Source of the DNA: Calendula officinalis
Taxonomy: Eukaryota; Streptophyta; Magnoliopsida; Asterales; Asteraceae
Length of the DNA stretch: 64,000 bases
Direction: 5' to 3'
NCBI GenBank assembly: GCA_963853835.1
Contig: OY970824.1
Span: forward strand, 63,320,884-63,384,883
A program made the position numbers and the translations under genes. Below, in pieces: positions 9,847 to 21,310 of this stretch (its first letter is position 1; each line of letters starts with the position of its first letter). The notes beneath the pieces are model-generated. The model worked only from the letters and a program-made list of their open reading frames with translations, was not told the origin of the DNA and did no database searches.

Positions 9847-11397
9847 ATACCAATAATCATATTGTACCAATTGTACCAATTGCATTTATCTTGTACCAAT
9901 TGTGACTTACAACTCTTAGCTTCTTGCGGGATCACTTGACAACCATTGTGTCAATTGGCATGTTTGATCCCTACATGCACTAACCTCAAACCAAACTTTA
10001 AATGACTCGGTTTCGCTCGACAATCATTTAAAACCTAGTTTGAAGTTTGTAAATCGACCATCTAGATCCACGATAAGCCCATTACTAAATTGGCTCGGTT
10101 TCGCTCGACAACCAACTTAGATAAGGAACTTATACTCACCCTCACCTTGTTTTACAAGGCACGGCTCGGGTTTCGCTCGACAACCGACCTTGCTCCACAA
10201 GACTCAAGTGGTGACATTCCAATGGATAGTGCAAGATTTACATTTTGTGAGAAATCATATAAATCATCCAACATGATACGCGGTGAAGCATTTTGACTAT
10301 AATGGTTCGGCTAATGCACGACGACCAATCATAGAAAAATGAGTCACACTCACCTTCCACACTGTCTATTCAAAATTGGCTCGGCTAATGCACGACAACC
10401 AACTTCGTCTAGCAAGATTTGGGTGGCGTCATCATTAGGATAATAAAAATGATATTCTCTAAAAATGGGTTTTTGTTTCTTTAAAATTTTGATTAATTAC
10501 TCTGTGACAAAAACATTTTTCACCTTTTAATTAATCTATAGCGAGTGATTTAATTAAACCATTTTTAATTAATTAATTTATTTATTTAAGATTGCGAAAA
10601 TCTAACAACCAAGTAAATAAATAATCATCACACGCATACAACATAAAATTGGTAACCATGCCCAAACCCTATGCGTTTTTCCCGTGAGCCAACCCGGGAA
10701 AAACATGGTCAACTATGGACAAAAAATGACCTTCCATGTGAGCTCCCACTAAGTCCGCCGTCTCCATTAGACTTATCGAATCCAAGGTTGCTTAGACATC
10801 ACTTCATGATTCCATTCAGTTGTATCTTGATCTTCATTTTACAAGTACATAGAAAATAGAGAAATGGCAAACACGCCACGAAATCCTACTAACTAGTACA
10901 ATTACAAATGAAAATCAATGGCATGCAAGCCATAATTAATAAATATTACATACCATAAATTAATAAATTATTAATTACAAACCATTGTGACAAAGTCACC
11001 AAATGAATAATAAATTAATCATACATGATTAACAACCAAACACACGGCAAAAGGTCAAGGGCATAATGGTTACCAATCTACTAGCTACTACTCTCAAGAA
11101 AGCTAAAATGGTGTGCCAACAACCATTCATAAAAAAAAATATTTTGACAAAGATTCGAAGTCAAACACTCAAGGCACAAAGAATCTTTGCATGTAATAAA
11201 TTACATACATCAACACAAATATATGCATGCATGCGTTTCATGCCAAAACCATGACAAGCATATAAGTGTGTGAGTCAAAATATTATGGGTTTAGCTAGGC
11301 TAAAACCCGAAAGCTAAAATTTTGGCAAAACCGATCCTCAAATCGTTTTTCAAGCCCGAAATGTGCACGGTTCGGTTAGAGTAGGCTCTGATACCAC
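9847..11397 (-). other. Copia B leader, extra copy without gag-pol
   Basis: This stretch is nearly identical to 17290-18852, the region between primer binding site and gag of Copia B. It ends with its own PBS directly against the LTR at 11398. Its left border at about 9846 joins the MITE 3' flank at a short similarity (CAATTATACC against CAATTGTACC). It carries five spaced motifs of the type GGCTCGG..CGACAACCAA. No gag or pol belongs to it, so the rest of this copy has been lost. Confidence 0.8.
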
Positions 11398-12168
11398 TGT
11401 TGGATTTTGGTGGGTTCGAAAACGCAGCGGAAGTATATATTAAAAAAAAAGTTTAACCACCACAATCCACCAAGGACCATATCTCTAAACCGAAAAATGC
11501 AACAAAGAAAAGATAGAACATCATACCCTTGAAGACACCCGCAAGATTGATGATGTTGATGAGTGGATGATGGTTACGAGTTGGTTCCCCTCTACCGTTG
11601 ATCCACACCGAGTTACCGTTCCTTTCAAGTTGCTAACCCGACACCGAAAGCTCAAGAAACTTCTTTGATTTCGGTGAACTAAACACTTAATTTTTGAGAG
11701 AGAAATGTTGAATTTTTCTTTTCATCATGCACTAACTAAACCTCCCACATCTTCTTATATAGATAAGGAAGGATGTGGAGGTGTTAAAGTTGCAAGACAT
11801 GCATTGGACCATTAAATGGTCCAATGAGATAAAAGCTAGCAAGTGGGTATACTCAACATGCATTGGACCATCAAAAGGTCCAATGAGATTAAAGCTAGCA
11901 TGTGGATATACCCAACATGCATTGGACCATAAAAAAGGTCCAATGAAATTAAAGGTAGCACGTGGATAATTAGTGGTAGCTCTTTACATGCATTGGTTCA
12001 TTAAATGGTCCAATGAAATAAAAGCTACATAATTCTCCCAACATCTTTATTTTTCTCTTCTCAATTAAGTGTTATCGGAAAGGAATTCCCCCGGTGTGTG
12101 ACCCGATAGGCCTGTGCATCGTCGGTCGTAATACCCGTACGCGTGTGTCGGTGGGCAGAATTCCAACA
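11398..12168 (-). repeat. Complete LTR of Copia B (3' LTR of the body)
   Basis: 771 bp, TGTTGG...CCAACA, same length as the solo LTR at 8805-9575. It is flanked on the right by the polypurine tract and on the left by a primer binding site. It thus serves as 3' LTR of the gag-pol body and 5' LTR of the orphan leader to its left. Confidence 0.93.
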
Positions 12169-13249
12169 GACTCCCACTTGCACACGACGCGACGCTTTAT
12201 TCGTATCACTAACAAAGAGCGGCCCTAGCTAGGCATCTTTGTCCCCAAGTCAGCACAAGTATGTCATCCACGACAAATTCAATCATCACACAATGATTGT
12301 CCTATTGATAAGTGATCGTAATATCCCTTTGTTACCGATATCCTTGTGAACACGAGACATGGATTTAATGTCGTCAATCTCCAGATCGTTCACGATTCTG
12401 TTTCTCGATTGTTTATTTAGTGGTGACCGAAATGAGTTGTAATTGAACCATTTTCAATATAACTCGAGCATGGCCATGCTTTTGGGTGTCAGCGCTAAAT
12501 CATCGAGGGGCCCATGGATATCCTCTCTATGAACATAGAGGAACAAATCCCTTTGACTACATAGTCCCTCTACATAAGCTAATACATTACCCAACTAGAT
12601 CCCTTATGACAGCCAGTTACGGACTGCGTTAGAAAATAATCTAAGTAATGCAAACTAATGATTTGGAAGCTCACGCACCTCCGGTCTAAGGATAGAATGA
12701 TACTCCCGAGTTACTTGTGACAATTACCATGAAGTAGACTCGGGTGTTGGGTCTCCAGTCATTTGAAACTCATTTCAAGTACATGCAATTGTTGCGTCTA
12801 TATCTCATAACCAACACATTGCCTCAGCCTTCGTTCATCACTTACTTCCCTTTAAGGATGACTGACTGTGGATGTTTAGATTAAATCTGGGAAGTGTTTA
12901 AACATGCAAAGATGGAAAACAATAAAGATTTTGAAAGTAACTGCAACACGCATATGTATAGACATATTTATACATCAATACAATCAAAATTACAATATTG
13001 CTTCTAGTTCCCAAAATAAACATCAAATTCAAACTAAAACAGTACTCAAGCTAAATCACTGGCAAATCTCACACCTATTCCTCTAGTGTGAGAATCATGT
13101 ACAGCCTGTGACAACGGCTTAGTAAGCGGATCGACAAGGTTCTCTTCCGATACTACTCTGCTAATGGTAACATCACCACATCCAATCTTATATCGGATAA
13201 CGTGGTATTTACGAGCAATATGCCTCGTTCTTTTGTGAGCTCTAGGTTC

Positions 13250-15244
13250 CTAAGCCAAAGCTACTGCACCCTCATTGTCACAAAATATTTCAATGGGGTC
13301 AGCAATGCTAGGAACAACTACCAAGTCATTGATGAATTTCTTCATCCACACAGCTTCTTTTGCAGCTTCACTTGCTGCAATGTATTCTGATTCTGTCGTC
13401 GAATCAGCAACTGTGTCTTGCTTGGAGCTCCTCCAACTCACAGCACCACCATTCAATAGGAATACATAACCCGATTGCGATCGGAAATCATCCCTATCTG
13501 TTTGGAAGCTTGCATCTGAGTATCCAACTACACGCAATTCTTCCATACCACCATATACCAAGAACATATCCTTCGTTCTTCCAAGATATTTCAAGATGTT
13601 CTTGACGGCTATCCAATGAGCTTCGCCGGGGTTTGCCTGATATCTACTTGTCACGCTCAACGCACATGATACATCAGGTCTTGTGCATAGCATGGCGTAC
13701 ATGATAGATCCAACTGCCGAAGCATAAGGGATCTTCTTCATTACGTCACGTTCCTTATCGGAATTTGGACATTGAGCCTTGCTCAAAGTCACTCCATGCA
13801 ACATAGGAAGATTTCCTTTCTTGGAATCCTCCATTCTAAATCGCTTTAGAACTTTGTCAATATATGCACTTTGACTCAACCCGAGAAGTCTTTTAGACCT
13901 ATCTCGATAGATCTTAATTCCCAAGATGTACGCTGCATTTCCTAAGTCCTTCATTGAAAAACATTTTCCAAGGAATGTCTTGACATCACTCAAAATCGGA
14001 ATGTCATTCCCAATGATCAGTAAGATGTCATCCACATATAAGACTAGGAACACAATTGCGCTCCCACTAGCCCTGACGTATATACAAGGTTCATCTTCAC
14101 TTTTAGAAAATCCAAATTCCTTGATTTTCTCATCAAAGCAAAGATTCCAGCTTCGAGATGCTTGCTTAAGTCCATAAATGGACTTCTTAAGTTGACAGAC
14201 TTTATTGGGATACTTTGGATGTACAAAACCCTCAGGTTGTTTCATATACACCTCTTCAGAAAGCTTCCCGTTAAGGAAGGCGGTTTTTACATCCATTTGC
14301 CAAACTTCATAATCATGAAAGGCGGCAATTGCCATAAGTATCCTGATAGATTTCAACATAGCCACTAGGGAAAAGGTTTCATCATAGTCAACACCATGGG
14401 TTTGAGTGAAGCCTTTAGCGACCAGTCGTGTTTTGAAAGTATCAGTCTGTCCATCCATGCCGGTCTTTACTTTATAGACCCATTTACACCCCACAAGCTT
14501 ACAGATGGGTGTAGGATCAACAAGTTCCCATACTTGGTTGTCCTTCATGGATTGCATCTCGAGTTCCATTGCATCTCTCCATTTGTCAGACTCTGGGCCT
14601 GCCATCGCTTCCTGGTAAGTAGAGGGTTCATCATGATCCCCTAGCAACTCGCTGCCCTCAGATATGAGAAACCCATATCTCTCTGGCTCAGTGCGAGTCC
14701 TACCAGATCTACGAAGAGATAATGGTGGAACGTCAGTTTTTACCGCATCCTCTTGATCGGTACCAACCTCTTGAGGTTGTGTGCTAGTGCCAACATCAGG
14801 TAGTTCATTGGATGTATCTTGAGTTTCCTCAAGATCTATATGCTTTCCACTAGGTGCATTGGATAATAGTTCTCTTTCTAGAAAGACCGCCTTTCGAGCA
14901 ACAAATACCTTGTTCTCGGTAGGTTTGTAAAACAAATATCCAAGTCCCGCTTTAGGATATCCAATGAAATAACACTTTTCCGAACGGGGTTCTAATTTGT
15001 CATCTACCTCACGCTTCACGTAGGCTTGACAACCCCAAACTCTAAGATAGGATAGTGGAGGTTTACTCCCATGCCATATCTCAAAAGGTGTCTTTTCTAC
15101 CTTCTTTGTTGGTACGAGATTAAGAAGCTTACACGCCGTTTCTAGAGCATATCCCCAAAAACTTATAGGTATCTGGGTTCTTGCCATCATTGATCGAACC
15201 ATGTCAATTAATGTTCGATTTCTCCTCTCGGCGACTCCATTCAA
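13250..15244 (-). CDS. Copia B pol part: integrase C-half, reverse transcriptase, RNase H
   Basis: 664 residues beginning inside the integrase (GVAERRNRTL) and running through the Copia integrase C-terminal region (YLRVWGC). Reverse transcriptase follows with QMDVKTAFLNG, IYGLKQ and the catalytic YVDD, then RNase H with YSDASF and ESEYIA. It is not an independent gene. The upstream part is in another frame (15265-17085), separated by a one-base deletion near 15297. A TAG at 13250-13252 interrupts the RNase H; beyond it the frame stays coherent for about 68 codons to a TGA at 13046. Both lesions make this copy non-functional. Confidence 0.93.
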   Translation of the reverse strand: MNGVAERRNRTLIDMVRSMMARTQIPISFWGYALETACKLLNLVPTKKVEKTPFEIWHGSKPPLSYLRVWGCQAYVKREVDDKLEPRSEKCYFIGYPKAGLGYLFYKPTENKVFVARKAVFLERELLSNAPSGKHIDLEETQDTSNELPDVGTSTQPQEVGTDQEDAVKTDVPPLSLRRSGRTRTEPERYGFLISEGSELLGDHDEPSTYQEAMAGPESDKWRDAMELEMQSMKDNQVWELVDPTPICKLVGCKWVYKVKTGMDGQTDTFKTRLVAKGFTQTHGVDYDETFSLVAMLKSIRILMAIAAFHDYEVWQMDVKTAFLNGKLSEEVYMKQPEGFVHPKYPNKVCQLKKSIYGLKQASRSWNLCFDEKIKEFGFSKSEDEPCIYVRASGSAIVFLVLYVDDILLIIGNDIPILSDVKTFLGKCFSMKDLGNAAYILGIKIYRDRSKRLLGLSQSAYIDKVLKRFRMEDSKKGNLPMLHGVTLSKAQCPNSDKERDVMKKIPYASAVGSIMYAMLCTRPDVSCALSVTSRYQANPGEAHWIAVKNILKYLGRTKDMFLVYGGMEELRVVGYSDASFQTDRDDFRSQSGYVFLLNGGAVSWRSSKQDTVADSTTESEYIAASEAAKEAVWMKKFINDLVVVPSIADPIEIFCDNEGAVALA

Positions 15245-15264
15245 TTGTGGAGTCCCAGGAGGTG

Positions 15265-17085
15265 TTAATTGTGAGACAATCCCACAATTCTTAAGTGGTC
15301 AATAAACTCTAGATTAAGATATTCTCCGCCTCTATCAGATCGAAGTATCTTAATTGACTTGCCCAATTGGTTCTCAACTTCGTTTTGGAATGTCTTGAAC
15401 ACCTCAATGGTTTCTGACTTATGTTTAACCAAGTAAACATATCCATACCTACTATAATCATCTATAAAGGTTACGAAGTATCTACAATTATTCCTTGTAA
15501 GGTGTTTGAATGGACCACACACATCGGTGTGTACAATGTCTAATAAACCCTTAGCCCTCTCACTAACACCGGTGAAGGGAGCTTTAGTCATCTTTCCCAA
15601 TAAGCAAGATTCACATACATCATTTGAACCATGTTCAAACGATTCCAAGTACCCAATTGCTTGGAGCTTGGAGATGCGAGTCTTGTTTATATGGCCAAGG
15701 CGACTATGCCAAAGAGATAATTTATCCAAAGTATCTTTGGATGTAGAACCAATATGCATGATTGATCTTTTGTTGCTAACATGTGTTATCACCTCATATA
15801 TGCCATGACATGGTAAAGCATTAAAATAACAAGTACCATCTTTAAAACAAGAAATAGAACCATTGTTATTAAAAGAAAATGCATAACCATCGTCATACAA
15901 AGCATGAAAAGAAATAATGTTTCTTGCCACATGAGGCGAATAACGTACATTTTTCAACAAAATAAAGGAACCGGATTTAAAGGACAACTTCACGTTTCCT
16001 TGAGCTTCAACAGGGACAACATTCTTGTTTCCCATGATAAGATCCTGTTCCCCTCTCATCAACTTCTCACTTTCCAATAGCACCTGAAATTTGTTACAAA
16101 TATGAGTGCCACAACCGGTGTCTAAGACCCAGTTTTGCGAAGTAGAAGTTTGATAGAGTTCAATCATGTACATACCTTGCTTTGAGGTACCTCCAACTCC
16201 TTTAGCCTTTAGCTTGTTGAGTTCCTCAAGGTATGTTGGGCAGCTACGGCGGAAATGCCCCTTTTTCCCGCAATAGAAGCAGTCCACATCTTCCGGCGTC
16301 ATGGCTTGAGGAACCTTTCCTTTTGCCATCTTGGCCGAAGTAGGCTTAGGCTTGGGCGCACCAACCTTGCCTTTACCCTTACCTTGAGGGGTAGGGGTGG
16401 ACTTCTTCTTCTTGGAGACCTTTCCTTCACGAATTGCAAGGACGGGATGTATTGGGTTGGGCTTTCTTTTGGTCATGGTAGACTCGGCGGTCTTCAACAT
16501 ACCGTGAAGCTCCATGATGGACTTGTCCATACCATGCATATGATAGTTCATAACAAACTGTTCATATGATGTAGGAAGAGACCTAAGGATAAAATCCACG
16601 GCCAATTCCTTCCCAATGGAGAAGCCTAACTTCTCCAAGCGTTCCACGTTTGCTTTCATACGCAACACGTGAGCGCTCACATCCCCGCCTTCTAGGAGTT
16701 TTCGATCAAGCACGTTCTTGAGACACTCGTACCGCTCTAGCTTTGCTTGTTGTTGGAACATGTCCCGCAACTGTTCAATAAGCTCGTAAGCGTACAAATG
16801 ATCCATTTGCTTTTGCAAATCAGGAGTCATAGTGCTCAACATTAGGCATGTAACGTCCTCACATTCTTTCGTGAGACGTTCATGAGCATCGTGTGCTGCT
16901 TGAATCGCATCCTCCCCTGGTTCTTCGAGAAGAGGTCCTTCAATGACGTGCATCTTTCCTTCATGGCGGAGAACAAGTTTTAGTTGTCTCTCCCAATTAA
17001 GGAAATTTGCACCATTGAGTTTCTCCTTCTCAAGGAAAACTCTTAAAGAAACATTGGTGGTGGTGGTGGGGTTTGAAGATGCCAT
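15265..17085 (-). CDS. Copia B gag, protease and integrase N-half
   Basis: 606 residues from an ATG about 1.77 kb downstream of the PBS. There is a gag domain (about 15-210), a Lys-rich linker, a CCHC knuckle starting at Cys269 (CFYCGKKGHFRRSC), a protease motif LDTGCGTH (about 322), pre-integrase HSRLGH, and the integrase core with HTDVCGPF, DDYSRY and SDRGGEY. The frame then breaks near 15297 and ends at a stop 30 bases later. Translation in the next frame continues the integrase directly, so one base is missing here. Confidence 0.93.
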   Translation of the reverse strand: MASSNPTTTTNVSLRVFLEKEKLNGANFLNWERQLKLVLRHEGKMHVIEGPLLEEPGEDAIQAAHDAHERLTKECEDVTCLMLSTMTPDLQKQMDHLYAYELIEQLRDMFQQQAKLERYECLKNVLDRKLLEGGDVSAHVLRMKANVERLEKLGFSIGKELAVDFILRSLPTSYEQFVMNYHMHGMDKSIMELHGMLKTAESTMTKRKPNPIHPVLAIREGKVSKKKKSTPTPQGKGKGKVGAPKPKPTSAKMAKGKVPQAMTPEDVDCFYCGKKGHFRRSCPTYLEELNKLKAKGVGGTSKQGMYMIELYQTSTSQNWVLDTGCGTHICNKFQVLLESEKLMRGEQDLIMGNKNVVPVEAQGNVKLSFKSGSFILLKNVRYSPHVARNIISFHALYDDGYAFSFNNNGSISCFKDGTCYFNALPCHGIYEVITHVSNKRSIMHIGSTSKDTLDKLSLWHSRLGHINKTRISKLQAIGYLESFEHGSNDVCESCLLGKMTKAPFTGVSERAKGLLDIVHTDVCGPFKHLTRNNCRYFVTFIDDYSRYGYVYLVKHKSETIEVFKTFQNEVENQLGKSIKILRSDRGGEYLNLEFIDHLRIVGLSHN

Positions 17086-18852
17086 CTATTAAAATAGCAA
17101 AGTAGTTTTAGTTAGTTTGATGGGTCCTTGTAAATATATTACCCAAAACATTTTATATTTAACAAGGGCTAAGAATCCGTATTTCACAATACATTATGAC
17201 GGGTATGCCGCGGATCATAATGTAAAGCTATCTCCGGTGGTATCCATTGTACCAATTGTAATCACCATATTGTACCAATGCCATATTGTACCAATTGTAC
17301 CAATAATCATATTGTACCAATTGTAACAATTGCATTTATCTTGTACTAATTGTGACTTACAACTCTTAGCTTCTTGCGGGATCACTTGACAACCATTGTG
17401 TCAATTGGCATGTTTGATCCCTACATGCACTAACCTCAAACCAAACTTTAAATGACTCGGTTTCGCTCGACAATCATTTAAAACCTAGTTTGAAGTTTGT
17501 AAATCGACCATCTAGATCCACGATAAGCCCATTACTAAATTGGCTCGGTTTCGCTCGACAACCAACTTAGATAAGGAACTTATACTCACCCTCACCTTGT
17601 TTTACAAGGCACGGCTCGGGTTTCGCTCGACAACCGACCTTGCTCCACAAGACTCAAGTGGTGACATTCCAATGGATAGTGCAAGATTTACATTTTGTGA
17701 GAATTCATATAAATCATCCAACATGATACGCGGTGAAGCATTTTGACTATAATGGTTCGGCTAATGCACGACGACCAATCATAGAAAAATGAGTCACACT
17801 CACCTTCCACACTGTCTATTCAAAATTGGCTCGGCTAATGCACGACAACCAACTTCGTCTAGCAAGATTTGGGTGGCGTCATCATTAGGATAATAAAAAT
17901 GATATTCTCTAAAAACGGGTTTTTGTTTCTTTAAAATTTTGATTAATTACTTTGTGACAAAAACATTTTTCACCTTTTAATTAATCTATAGCGAGTGATT
18001 TAATTAAACCATTTTTAATTAATTAATTAATTTATTTATTTAAGATTGCGAAAATCTAACAACCAAGTAAATAAATAATCATCACACGCATACAACATAA
18101 AATTGGTAACCATGCCCAAACCCTATGCGTTTTTCCCGTGAGCCAACCCGGGAAAAACATGGTCAACTATGGACAAAAAATGACCTTCCGTGTGAGCTCC
18201 CACTAAATCCGCCGTCTCCATTAGACTTATCGAATCCAAGGTTGCTTAGACATCACTTCATGATTCCATTCGGTTGTATCTTGATCTTCATTTTACAAGT
18301 ATATAGAAAATAGAGAAATGGCAAACACGCCACGAAATCCTACTAACTAGTACAATTACAAATGAAAATCAATGGCATGCAAGCCATAATTAATAAATAT
18401 TACATACCATAAATTAATAAATTATTAATTACAAACCATTGTGACAAAGTCACTAAATGAATAATAAATTAATCATACATGATTAACAACCAAACACACG
18501 GCAAAAGGTCAAGGGCATAATGGTTACCAATCTACTAGCTACTACTCTCAAGAAAGCTAAAATGGTGTGCCAACAACCATTCATAAAAAAAAAATATTTT
18601 GACAAAGATTCGAAGTCAAACACTCAAGGCACAAAGAATCTTTGCATGTAATAAATTACATACATCAACACAAATATATGCATGCATGCGTTTCATGCCA
18701 AAACCATGACAAGCATATAAGTGTGTGAGTCAAAATATTATGGGTTTAGCTAGGCTAAAACCCGAAAGCTAAAATTTTGGCAAAACCGATCCTCAAATCG
18801 TTTTTCAAGCCCGAAATGTGCACGATTCGGTTAGAGTAGGCTCTGATACCAC
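17086..18852 (-). other. Copia B leader (PBS to gag) with internal repeats
   Basis: A 1.77-kb untranslated leader, long for a Copia element. It has a run of ATTGTACCAA units (about 17248-17350) and five motifs of the type GGCTCGG(TTTCGCT or CTAATGCA)CGACAACCAA (about 17455, 17541, 17611, 17755, 17828). The PBS lies at the right end, two bases from the LTR. No protein was recognised. Confidence 0.75.
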
Positions 18853-19130
18853 TGTTGGATTTTGGTGGGTTCGAAAACGCAGCGGAAGTATATATTTAAA
18901 AAAAAAAGTTTAACCACCACAATCCACCAAGGACCATATCTCTAAACCGAAAAATGCAACAAAGAAAAGATAGAACATCATACCCTTGAAGACACCCGCA
19001 AGATTGATGATGTTGATGAGTGGATGATGGTCACGAGTTGGTTCCCCTCTACCGTTGATCCACACCGAGTTACCGTTCCTTTCAAGTTGCTAACCCGACA
19101 CCGAAAGCTCAAGAAACTTCTTAGATTTTT
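18853..19130 (-). repeat. Truncated 5' LTR of Copia B
   Basis: It matches the first 278 or so bases of the 771-bp LTR, then leaves it at about 19128. There it joins TTTTCGGTCATTTAGAAA, which matches the Mutator-like MITE interior near 8772-8786. The tandem LTR units are absent. Confidence 0.85.
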
Positions 19131-19141
19131 CGGTCATTTAG

Positions 19142-19416
19142 AAATAGCCCGGGCTTTATAACGCTAAAAAGCCCGGGCTTTTGGGCTTTTTCAGGCTTTC
19201 GGGTTTTCAGGCTTTTTTTCGGGCTTTTTCGGGCTTCGGGCTTAGCCCGGTCCGGCCCGGGCCCGGGCTTTAATGGGCTTTCGTGACTAAAGTCAGGCCC
19301 GTTTAGGATTTCGGGCTAAAAAGGGTTTCAGGTCGGGCTTTTTCGGGCCGGGCTTTTTCGAGCTTTTTCAGGCTTTTTTTAGGCCCGAGCTCGGGCTAAA
19401 GCCCATATGTGCACCT
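19142..19416. mobile_element. GC-rich CGGGCTTT-repeat element (hAT-MITE-like), left end missing
   Basis: Many copies of CGGGCTTT/AAGCCCG with a central palindrome (GGCCCGGGCCCGGGC). It ends GTGCACCTCTA, like the right terminus of TAGAGGTGCAC-type hAT MITEs. No matching left terminus or target duplication was found. It sits within the second copy of the MITE right arm. Confidence 0.5.
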
Positions 19417-19690
19417 CTAATAGGGACCATGGATGTAACAAATCGTATACACCAAGGATGTCTGGTGTAATTAACGAAGATCAGGTAATGTGGCTGTAAT
19501 AAGTGGTAAACCACAAGGACCTTCCGTGTAATTTACTCTAGATAAAAAGCTATCTACAGAGTACAAACCAATTCACCTACTCATTTATTAATTTTTTAAT
19601 GGAAATTGACTTATCTATGCAACCAATATTACATTTTCACCATTAATGTAAGTTAACTAAGTCGACGTGTTACTAATTTATGCAACAATA
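19417..19690. repeat. Second copy of the MITE right arm and its genomic flank
   Basis: This matches 9574-9846 with only a few differences, including the MITE end TAATTTACTC and about 150 bp of unique-looking flank. Copy 1 then enters Copia leader, while copy 2 continues into ATTCAACTTATAAC, presumably the original chromosomal continuation. Confidence 0.9.
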
Positions 19691-21025
19691 TTCAACTTAT
19701 AACAATTAACAATGCATGGAAAAGTGATTTTTGTTTGCATTTATAAGCTGAAAATGTGATAATAGTTGCATATTTATGTGATACCATGTGTTTATTTTTT
19801 GCATGGATTGATATCAAATAAAATAATAGTTTAAATTAATTAAAAAAGTTTAATTTAGTTGTTTAATTGATAAAACGAAATTAACTTAGTTGCTGACAAA
19901 ATAAAATTGGTAAAATCAATTATTAGAACTAAAAGTATATACGTATAAAGACCTCTCATAATGGCTCCATCGGTTGGGACTTCTCCAAAACTGACTGAAT
20001 TCCCCTATTTAATTGGAGAGAGAAAGTCTCAAACCTCGGTTTGAGGAAAATGATTAATGATGGGGTCTAAATAATTTAATACTCGTATTGTTTTTGGTAT
20101 TTTTGTGTGTATATTTTATAATGTCGTGACCCAAAAAAATGAAGAGAAAATGTATTGTTGTCATGTGAATGTCAGCTTAATGTATGTTCGAGTTTAAGCT
20201 GACGTAACACTGATTTGACAAAAACTTAAGTGTCAGTTTCAGTCACGGTTGTGAGAGTTCAAAGTAACGAATAATTATTATATATCCCTTCATTTTCAGA
20301 TAGTTAAATTAAATTTGTGAAGTTCTATTACTTCAAGATACAAATTAAAAATTCTCACGTTCTTCGGTTCTTGTTATACGCAATTTCACATTATTTGCAT
20401 TTCACCACTCCCTTTAAGAGCATGACTATCATTTGAGATGAAATTACTCTATATAGATAAATATTGCTCTGTACGAATCACCTCCCATTTTAAAATTTCC
20501 AAAAAATCTAAAATGAATGTTTCGTAAAGAGTAAGAAATAATTAATTATCTGTGTTTTGAGTCATGTAAAATGAATTTTTGAAAAAGCGGGTGAAGAGGT
20601 GATTACAAAGTTTATTATCTGATTATTGTGATTTCAAACCGTATAATCAAATTCAAACAGTATTTTCTAGAATTATGTTTTGTGACTGCTGATCATCTAT
20701 TTTTAAAATGTATAATCTATTTTTAATAAACAACCCCAAACACTAGAAAATTTTAAAATGTTAATATAAATTATTTTTTAACAAAATCATGTATAATTAA
20801 GCTTAAATAAGAGTAATGATGTTTACTCATACAATTTTGTCCTACTATGTGTTAAAATCAAGAGATCATATTAGGAGAGACAATTAATGAAATACACATA
20901 TCATCCTATTAAATAAGTAGAATTATGAGTAGGACCAAATGATATATTCAAAATGCAATAAACAAATAATTTACTATTAAAGAACAAACTCGCGAAAACC
21001 TTGAGAACTACTCGTTCAGCTCACA
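19691..21025. other. Intergenic, upstream region of TOM9
   Basis: AT-rich DNA without recognisable coding region or element termini. The last 60-70 bp (CTCGCGAAAACC...) should be the 5' UTR of the TOM9 gene. No clear TATA box stood out at a standard distance. Confidence 0.45.
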
Positions 21026-21310
21026 ATGGCGGGGAAGAAATCCAACAACGAAGGTGTCCTATCTAGGTTTTCATCAACAATTTCCGACTCTCCAATCGTA
21101 TACAGAGGCAAACGCGCCGCCTCCGATGCCAGTTTCGTCGCCATGAAGCTCCTCAAGAGCACCGGAAAGGCGGCCTGGATCGCCGGAACAACTTTTTTGA
21201 TCCTCGTTGTTCCTCTCATCATTGAAATGGATCGCGAGGCTCAGTTTAATGAGCTCGACCTACAACAGGCTAGTTTGCTCGGCGCTCCCACCGCCGCCCC
21301 GCAGAAGTGA
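21026..21310 (+). CDS. TOM9: Mitochondrial import receptor subunit TOM9 (plant Tom22)
   Basis: 94 residues in one exon. Plant TOM9 is the shortened Tom22 of the outer-membrane protein import complex; it lacks the long acidic receptor domain of fungal Tom22. The diagnostic block GKAAWIAGTTFLILVVPLII followed by MDREAQ, and the C-terminal LQQASLLGAP, are visible here. One membrane span covers about residues 50-67, with the N-terminus in the cytosol and the C-terminus in the intermembrane space (family knowledge). Length equals the family norm. The start is the first ATG after a short presumed leader. The coding part has no intron, as in related genes. It is an isolated plus-strand gene. Confidence 0.96.
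   Translation: MAGKKSNNEGVLSRFSSTISDSPIVYRGKRAASDASFVAMKLLKSTGKAAWIAGTTFLILVVPLIIEMDREAQFNELDLQQASLLGAPTAAPQK

Larger units (their letters stand above)
11398..19130 (-). mobile_element. Copia LTR retrotransposon B, truncated and frameshifted
   Basis: In minus orientation: broken 5' LTR (18853-about 19130), PBS (TGGTATCAGAGC just left of 18853), a 1.77-kb leader, gag-pol (17085-13046), polypurine tract at 12169-12180 (AAGTGGGAGTC on the minus strand), and complete 3' LTR (11398-12168). The 5' LTR stops after about 278 of 771 bp. No target duplication flanks this copy; its left neighbour is a second leader. It therefore came from a tandem array that shared an LTR, not from a simple insertion. 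Confidence 0.92.

Noticed and set aside
10090..10859. Small frames duplicated at 17540-18313
   Set aside because: They are repeated because the Copia leader is duplicated; leader sequence is untranslated and the frames lack motifs.
13926..14644. Plus-strand open frames opposite Copia B pol
   Set aside because: They mirror the RT-coding strand and have no motifs of their own.
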